A stretch of DNA of 46,330 nucleotides from Bacteroidota bacterium (GTDB lineage Bacteria; Bacteroidota; Bacteroidia; Bacteroidales; Prolixibacteraceae): contig JAHEYT010000058.1 in the NCBI GenBank assembly GCA_023251455.1, forward strand, positions 1-46,330, given 5' to 3'. The notes beneath the pieces are model-generated. The model saw nothing but the letters and a program-made list of their open reading frames with translations. It ran no database searches and was not told the origin of the DNA. The translations under genes were made by a program, and so were the position numbers. Numbering within the stretch: the first letter of the stretch is position 1; each line of letters starts with the position of its first letter. Shown in pieces: positions 42,748 to 46,330 of this stretch.

Positions 42748-44327
42748 AAAACTTCAGGTTGCGGTTTGATTTCGTACTTCGAATACAAATAAAGCGGATA
42801 GAAAAATGCGAAAAACGAAATGGCATCGTGGTTATTCAGCGTGTCTTCATTCATGAAAGAAATGAGCACAATCAGCAAGAAAATAAGGAGCAGAAAACTT
42901 TTTGTTTTACGTTCGAGAAACACCGGAGCCGTTAGTGCAAAACAAATGTAGCACATGCCAATCAAGCCAAAATCAATCCAATAACTCAGAAACATATTGT
43001 GCGAACGTTGCCGGTATTCCTGATTCTGAAAGAATTTATTTTGATTATACTTTGCCTGATAAGCCTCGTAATAGCCACCGGTTCCATTTCCGAACCAGAA
43101 ATTTTCTTTAATGATTTGGATGGCCATCTTATAATATTCCAACCTTTGGGTAACCGAATGCCCGGATGGGTTTCCTCCTTTATGGTACACATCAATTTCC
43201 CATACAACCTGATAAATCCGGGTATAAAACGAAAAAGGATTCATAAACCTATAGTTGGTCATGCCATTTTCAATATTGCGAATGTCGCTGTCGGTTAATT
43301 TTTCAAGCCCATCAGCGTCTTTCCGGTAACCTTTCGAAGTCAGGTAACGCATCAAAACAAACCTGTTGAACCCAGTAATTGATGAGCTGTTGTAATCTAG
43401 CTTACTTCGTCTATTCCAGACTTCTCGCAACTCATCTTCATTAATAAATAGGTAGGTATAATGTCCGTTTTCAAGTTCTTTGTTGTTAAAATCGTGCATG
43501 TACGGATTTCCCCGACTTGTTTTCTCCATAGAGAGATCAGACGGTATTGTTTCAATCGTATAAAACTGCTGAAATACATACCCAATATAGATTGCAGGTA
43601 AAAGGAAGATCGAAAGTAAAATGCTCAAAAGCAAAATACGACTACCAATATTTTTTATTGAAACTACATTTTGAAAGATAACAACTGATGATGCAACCAG
43701 AAAAACGATCCAACCGGTTGCCGACTTCAGGATAACAAGGAAAATGGTCAGCCAAATCATTGCCAGAAAAAGAAACGTCTTTTCCAGAAAAATTCCCTTT
43801 TCTGCTTTCAAGGCAAACCAGAATAGTGAAAAGATGCTGATGTTGATTAAAAGCGAAAAGCGGATATGTGAAATGAAAAGCGACATTTCACGAGGATCCT
43901 GAATGGATTTTCCGGAGAAACCCAGCAGAACAAAAATGCTGCAAAGCGAAGCAACGATAACTGCTGCAGAGAACGCATAAATTATTCGTTTGACCTGAAT
44001 TTCCGTTAGCGATTCAGATGTCCCGATTACTAGGGGTAGGATCAGTAATGGTAATTGAATTTTGACATCGTGCATTCCCCATTGCATGCTGTTTGTCCAC
44101 AATAAACCAAGCAAATACACAAAGAATACAGAGATAATGAGCAGAACAGATTTTCGTTCCTTCACTCGTTGCAGTTTTGCTGCAAATTGTCCTTCGATTA
44201 GCCAGTTCAGCATAAGGCAACCTGTAAAAATGCTCATGAATGCTTTTGACAGAGGTAAACTAACGGCCATCGCCATCAACAAGGCATAGTAAATCCGCGA
44301 TTGAGTTATGTATTGAAGTATCTTCAC
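42744..44327 (-). CDS. O-antigen ligase family protein
   Basis: A 527-residue polytopic membrane protein of the WaaL/Wzy_C class, which transfers polysaccharide to lipid A core or polymerises repeats. About ten to twelve membrane helices flank a large periplasmic loop (about residues 250-400, from YTIETIPSDL to EIDVYHKGGN). The family's WFGNGTGGYYEAYQ and the loop SHNMFLSYWIDFGLIGM are clear; the histidine in RSHNMFL is a likely catalytic residue. The start codon is GTG at 44327. A GT90 gene lies 69 nt upstream, consistent with surface-glycan assembly. Confidence 0.87.
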   Translation of the reverse strand: MKILQYITQSRIYYALLMAMAVSLPLSKAFMSIFTGCLMLNWLIEGQFAAKLQRVKERKSVLLIISVFFVYLLGLLWTNSMQWGMHDVKIQLPLLILPLVIGTSESLTEIQVKRIIYAFSAAVIVASLCSIFVLLGFSGKSIQDPREMSLFISHIRFSLLINISIFSLFWFALKAEKGIFLEKTFLFLAMIWLTIFLVILKSATGWIVFLVASSVVIFQNVVSIKNIGSRILLLSILLSIFLLPAIYIGYVFQQFYTIETIPSDLSMEKTSRGNPYMHDFNNKELENGHYTYLFINEDELREVWNRRSKLDYNSSSITGFNRFVLMRYLTSKGYRKDADGLEKLTDSDIRNIENGMTNYRFMNPFSFYTRIYQVVWEIDVYHKGGNPSGHSVTQRLEYYKMAIQIIKENFWFGNGTGGYYEAYQAKYNQNKFFQNQEYRQRSHNMFLSYWIDFGLIGMCYICFALTAPVFLERKTKSFLLLIFLLIVLISFMNEDTLNNHDAISFFAFFYPLYLYSKYEIKPQPEVL

Positions 44328-44396
44328 AGGTCTAAATCAAATCTTAAAAGTATAATGCAAAACGAGAGCCTAAAAGTATTAATTGTTTAGTACAAA

Positions 44397-45362
44397 TTAA
44401 TATTGTCGGGTCTCCCTGAAATATTTATCCAAAACCATAAGAGAAATCACATCTTCTCTTTTTTTATTGCGAAACTGGTTGACATATTCGTTTGCATTCC
44501 TCACTATTTCAAGGGCTTTGGCAGTATTTTCGATGTAGTATTTTAGTCGTTCCTCCAAATCTGAATAATCATCTTTTATTAAAACGTAATGATGGTTCGG
44601 TACTAAAGCGCCCTCCATAAACCAGGTTTCGTATTTTGGGCGAGGCATAACCGCCAGCGAACTGGACGACATGATCCACTTCAGATTGGTGGCCACATCG
44701 TTCCCTTCCAAACTCAAAATGAATTTGTATTCCAACTGTTCATCAATCGTCATTTTTTCAACAAGGTACTTATCCCCCTGATTATCGCGGTTTACTTGCC
44801 CAATATTGCATAGCGGATGGTTGAAATACAGTTCCAGAAATCGCTTTCGGTGCGGCTGAGTTACAGCTCCACGGCCAACCAGTATATCCTTTTTACCAGC
44901 AAATGGCCTTTTATCGGTTACAAATATAAAATGCCTGATTTTATCTAAATTAAGTATTACTGAATTTGCATTACGATCGCCAATTGGCCGGCTTTTTACG
45001 ATAGTCGGGAAATCGGGAACATGAGTGATGTCTCCAGGCAAAAAAGTAGCCTTCAGATTTTTGCTGAAAAACCTGGTATGTTCATAGCTATCGAAATAAT
45101 ATGCCCTTATTCTGGGTGGAATCTTGTATTCACTGAGTTGAACCTGGAAATTGAACGGTGGGTTACAATCCTCTAATTTGTTGTAATAATTTACCCGTTT
45201 TTGAATGTATTCGATGTCAAAATCAGTTTGCTTTTTCAGCTTCGATTTAAGTTGAATCCGGCAAAAAAAGTCAGGGAAAAGTTCTTTCAGGATAGCCCGG
45301 AAATAATAGATTGGTCTATTATTTTTGTACTTCCTGTTTGCCAAAAAAGATATGAATCCCAT
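44397..45362 (-). CDS. Glycosyltransferase family 90 (LPS-modifying CAP10-like)
   Basis: A 321-residue cytoplasmic or membrane-associated glycosyltransferase, assigned to GT90. Characteristic segments are VILNLDKIRHFIFVTDKRPF, then GRGAVTQPHRKRFLELYFNHPLCNIG, then EQLEYKFILSLEGNDVATNLKWIMSSSS and PKYETWFMEGALVPNHHYV, listed as landmarks. GT90 enzymes transfer xylose, glucose or similar sugars; in bacteria they decorate lipopolysaccharide or capsule. The substrate is unknown. The O-antigen ligase gene follows. Somewhat AT-rich, as glycan loci often are. Confidence 0.87.
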   Translation of the reverse strand: MGFISFLANRKYKNNRPIYYFRAILKELFPDFFCRIQLKSKLKKQTDFDIEYIQKRVNYYNKLEDCNPPFNFQVQLSEYKIPPRIRAYYFDSYEHTRFFSKNLKATFLPGDITHVPDFPTIVKSRPIGDRNANSVILNLDKIRHFIFVTDKRPFAGKKDILVGRGAVTQPHRKRFLELYFNHPLCNIGQVNRDNQGDKYLVEKMTIDEQLEYKFILSLEGNDVATNLKWIMSSSSLAVMPRPKYETWFMEGALVPNHHYVLIKDDYSDLEERLKYYIENTAKALEIVRNANEYVNQFRNKKREDVISLMVLDKYFRETRQY

Positions 45363-45560
45363 GTGATCGATATTTTATCAGGTAAAAGTACCTTTTAATA
45401 TCTATCCCTTCAAGATTTTTCTCACTGGAAAATTTGAAGATCCGATTTCATGGAAATCATTTCGAAATCAGAAGAAAAAGAATTTAAATCCTTATGGGTG
45501 AATTGATATGAGTACTACTATAATAAGGTTGAATTTCCTGTATGAATTATTCTGTACCCT

Positions 45561-45821
45561 CTATACAAAAATGAAGATGATGGATAACATGCAAACTACA
45601 GAGAGTAGCAGAATGGACAGAAATGCTTTACGGAGTTGATTTTCAATCATGAATTCCATTCCTTTAGTCGCCAGGAAAATGGGTGAGGTTACAGCAGCAG
45701 CCAAAAGAAAATCTGTCGAAAGTTTTTCATTTCCGGTGGCCATCAAGGCAAGACCCGAAGCAATTGAGACTGCTAAAACAATCAATAAACCTTGATTTAT
45801 TCGTTTAATAATAGATTTCAT
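45561..45821 (-). CDS. Small membrane protein
   Basis: An 86-residue hydrophobic protein with three predicted helices (about residues 11-28, 36-50 and 66-86), separated by short charged loops (ATGNEKLSTD; MEFMIENQLRKA). No family recognised. It stands alone, 198 nt upstream of the GT90 gene, with its own start at the ATG at 45821. Could be a lone accessory membrane protein; coding status rests mainly on the coherent helix pattern. Confidence 0.6.
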   Translation of the reverse strand: MKSIIKRINQGLLIVLAVSIASGLALMATGNEKLSTDFLLAAAVTSPIFLATKGMEFMIENQLRKAFLSILLLSVVCMLSIIFIFV

Positions 45822-46061
45822 AGGCTGGAATTGTAAAATACAGAACCGTTAACTTGAATACGGAAAAAGGTAATACTCAAACAAAAGGTGCAATTCTGAA
45901 GTGAAGTTAAAACAAACACATGAGAGAATCATCAATAAATAAAGGAAAATAAGTGAAATGATCGATATTCGTGGCGAATGTATTGTTTTGATAAATCAAC
46001 CATACATCTTTTATCCTTTGAGAATCTTTGTGTTAATTTTCAATATCGTTCAAATAAATTC

Positions 46062-46090
46062 TTGCAAATAAAAAAAAAGAAATACTTTTG
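46062..46090 (+). promoter_or_regulatory. Promoter of rplM
   Basis: TTG (46062-46064), 18 nt, then TACTTTTG (46083-46090), an exact TAnnTTTG. It is 157 nt before the rplM start. The rest of the gap from 45822 to 46061 shows no gene. Confidence 0.7.
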
Positions 46091-46097
46091 CAGTCCC

Positions 46098-46247
46098 GAT
46101 ATTGTCCGTACTTGTAGTTCTTGTAAACGATTGAAAATGTTGAGTGTGCAGATCTTATTAACAATTCCGAGTTGATAAATTCTAAAACTCTAAACAATTG
46201 AAATTTAATTTATTACGAGTTGGTATTTAATTTATAAAAATAAGCAA
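46098..46247 (+). promoter_or_regulatory. Long 5' leader of rplM, possible autoregulatory leader
   Basis: About 150 nt of transcribed leader precede rplM. Complementary blocks such as AACTC (near 46182) and GAGTT (near 46216) could form a stem that pairs close to the translation start. Ribosomal protein leaders that bind L13 are described in other phyla, so autoregulation is possible; the structure is not proved by eye. Confidence 0.3.
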
Positions 46248-46330
46248 GTGGATACACTAAGTTACAAAACCGTTTCAGCGAATAGAGCTACGGTAACAAA
46301 AGAGTGGGTTCTTGTTGATGCCACTGATGT
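46248..46330 (+). CDS. rplM: 50S ribosomal protein L13, N-terminus (3' end beyond window)
   Basis: The visible 27 codons read MDTLSYKTVSANRATVTKEW and then VLVDATDV, the usual Bacteroidota L13 start. The start codon is GTG at 46248, preceded by the A-rich stretch common before Bacteroidota starts. L13 is an early 50S assembly protein; rpsI (S9) is normally the next gene and would lie right of the window. Confidence 0.9.
   Translation, partial: MDTLSYKTVSANRATVTKEWVLVDATD

Noticed and set aside
45978..46175. A 65-codon open frame on the plus strand
   Set aside because: Covers the rplM promoter and leader; no domain or translation signal.

Overview
The window comes from the chromosome of an anaerobic or facultatively anaerobic member of the Bacteroidota, most likely order Bacteroidales/Marinilabiliales (Prolixibacteraceae-like; the family is a guess). 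The support is: lineage-restricted families (DUF4270, DUF4296, a GT5-domain-only 'glycogen synthase' next to panC); Bacteroidota promoters (TTG/TTTG, about 19 nt, TAnnTTTG) at several genes; rare Shine-Dalgarno sites; and a multihaem nitrite reductase. I see no rRNA, tRNA, CRISPR array, insertion sequence or phage gene. The window is a dense mosaic of housekeeping operons with a few AT-rich single genes between them.

Layout. (1) 1-4536, minus strand: a methionine operon. It has a promoter, a SAM-I riboswitch, a DUF39 homocysteine-biosynthesis protein, a NIL-ferredoxin, a UPF0280 (COG2122) protein and metH, which runs off the left edge. The three middle genes match the set needed in methanogens to make homocysteine from aspartate semialdehyde and reduced sulfur, so the operon encodes a short route to methionine under SAM feedback. 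(2) 4.7-8.5 kb: cysS, then a convergent GH92 mannosidase. (3) 8.7-12.2 kb: nrfH-nrfA and an alginate-export-type outer membrane protein, for periplasmic nitrite ammonification, with a palindrome and a leader hairpin in front. The cytochrome c assembly genes resB and ccsA lie apart at 19.8-21.9 kb. (4) 12.2-19.7 kb, all minus strand: an SDR/DUF2867 protein, an extradiol dioxygenase, a pirin, a PQQ-like propeller, a TMEM175-type channel, rsgA and an AT-rich membrane protein. (5) 21.9-25.9 kb, minus strand: a lipoprotein lipase, folK, folB, a FolM/PTR1-like reductase (a pterin cluster) and an aldo/keto reductase.

(6) 26.1-32.8 kb: a PpsR-family regulator, glmS, a DUF4270 lipoprotein, a GT5-domain protein, panC and panD. 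(7) 32.8-36.5 kb: a GHL10-like glycosidase, an RfaE2-like adenylyltransferase, a DUF4180 protein and radA. (8) 36.5-36.8 kb: a well-formed cobalamin riboswitch on the minus strand with no gene behind it. Its transcript would run into a hairpin plus T8 terminator that overlaps the last codons of the convergent radA gene. This is the most unusual feature of the window. (9) 37.0-41.4 kb: a DUF4296 lipoprotein, a protein that looks like an amidohydrolase without its catalytic barrel, a COG0731 radical SAM protein, and a POT-like transporter with an outer-membrane-type partner. (10) 41.4-45.8 kb, minus strand: an AT-rich lipoprotein, a 3-methyladenine DNA glycosylase overlapping an O-antigen ligase, a GT90 glycosyltransferase and a small membrane protein. 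(11) Right edge: the promoter, leader and first 27 codons of rplM.

All functional calls rest on reading motifs and gene order by eye; no database search was run.
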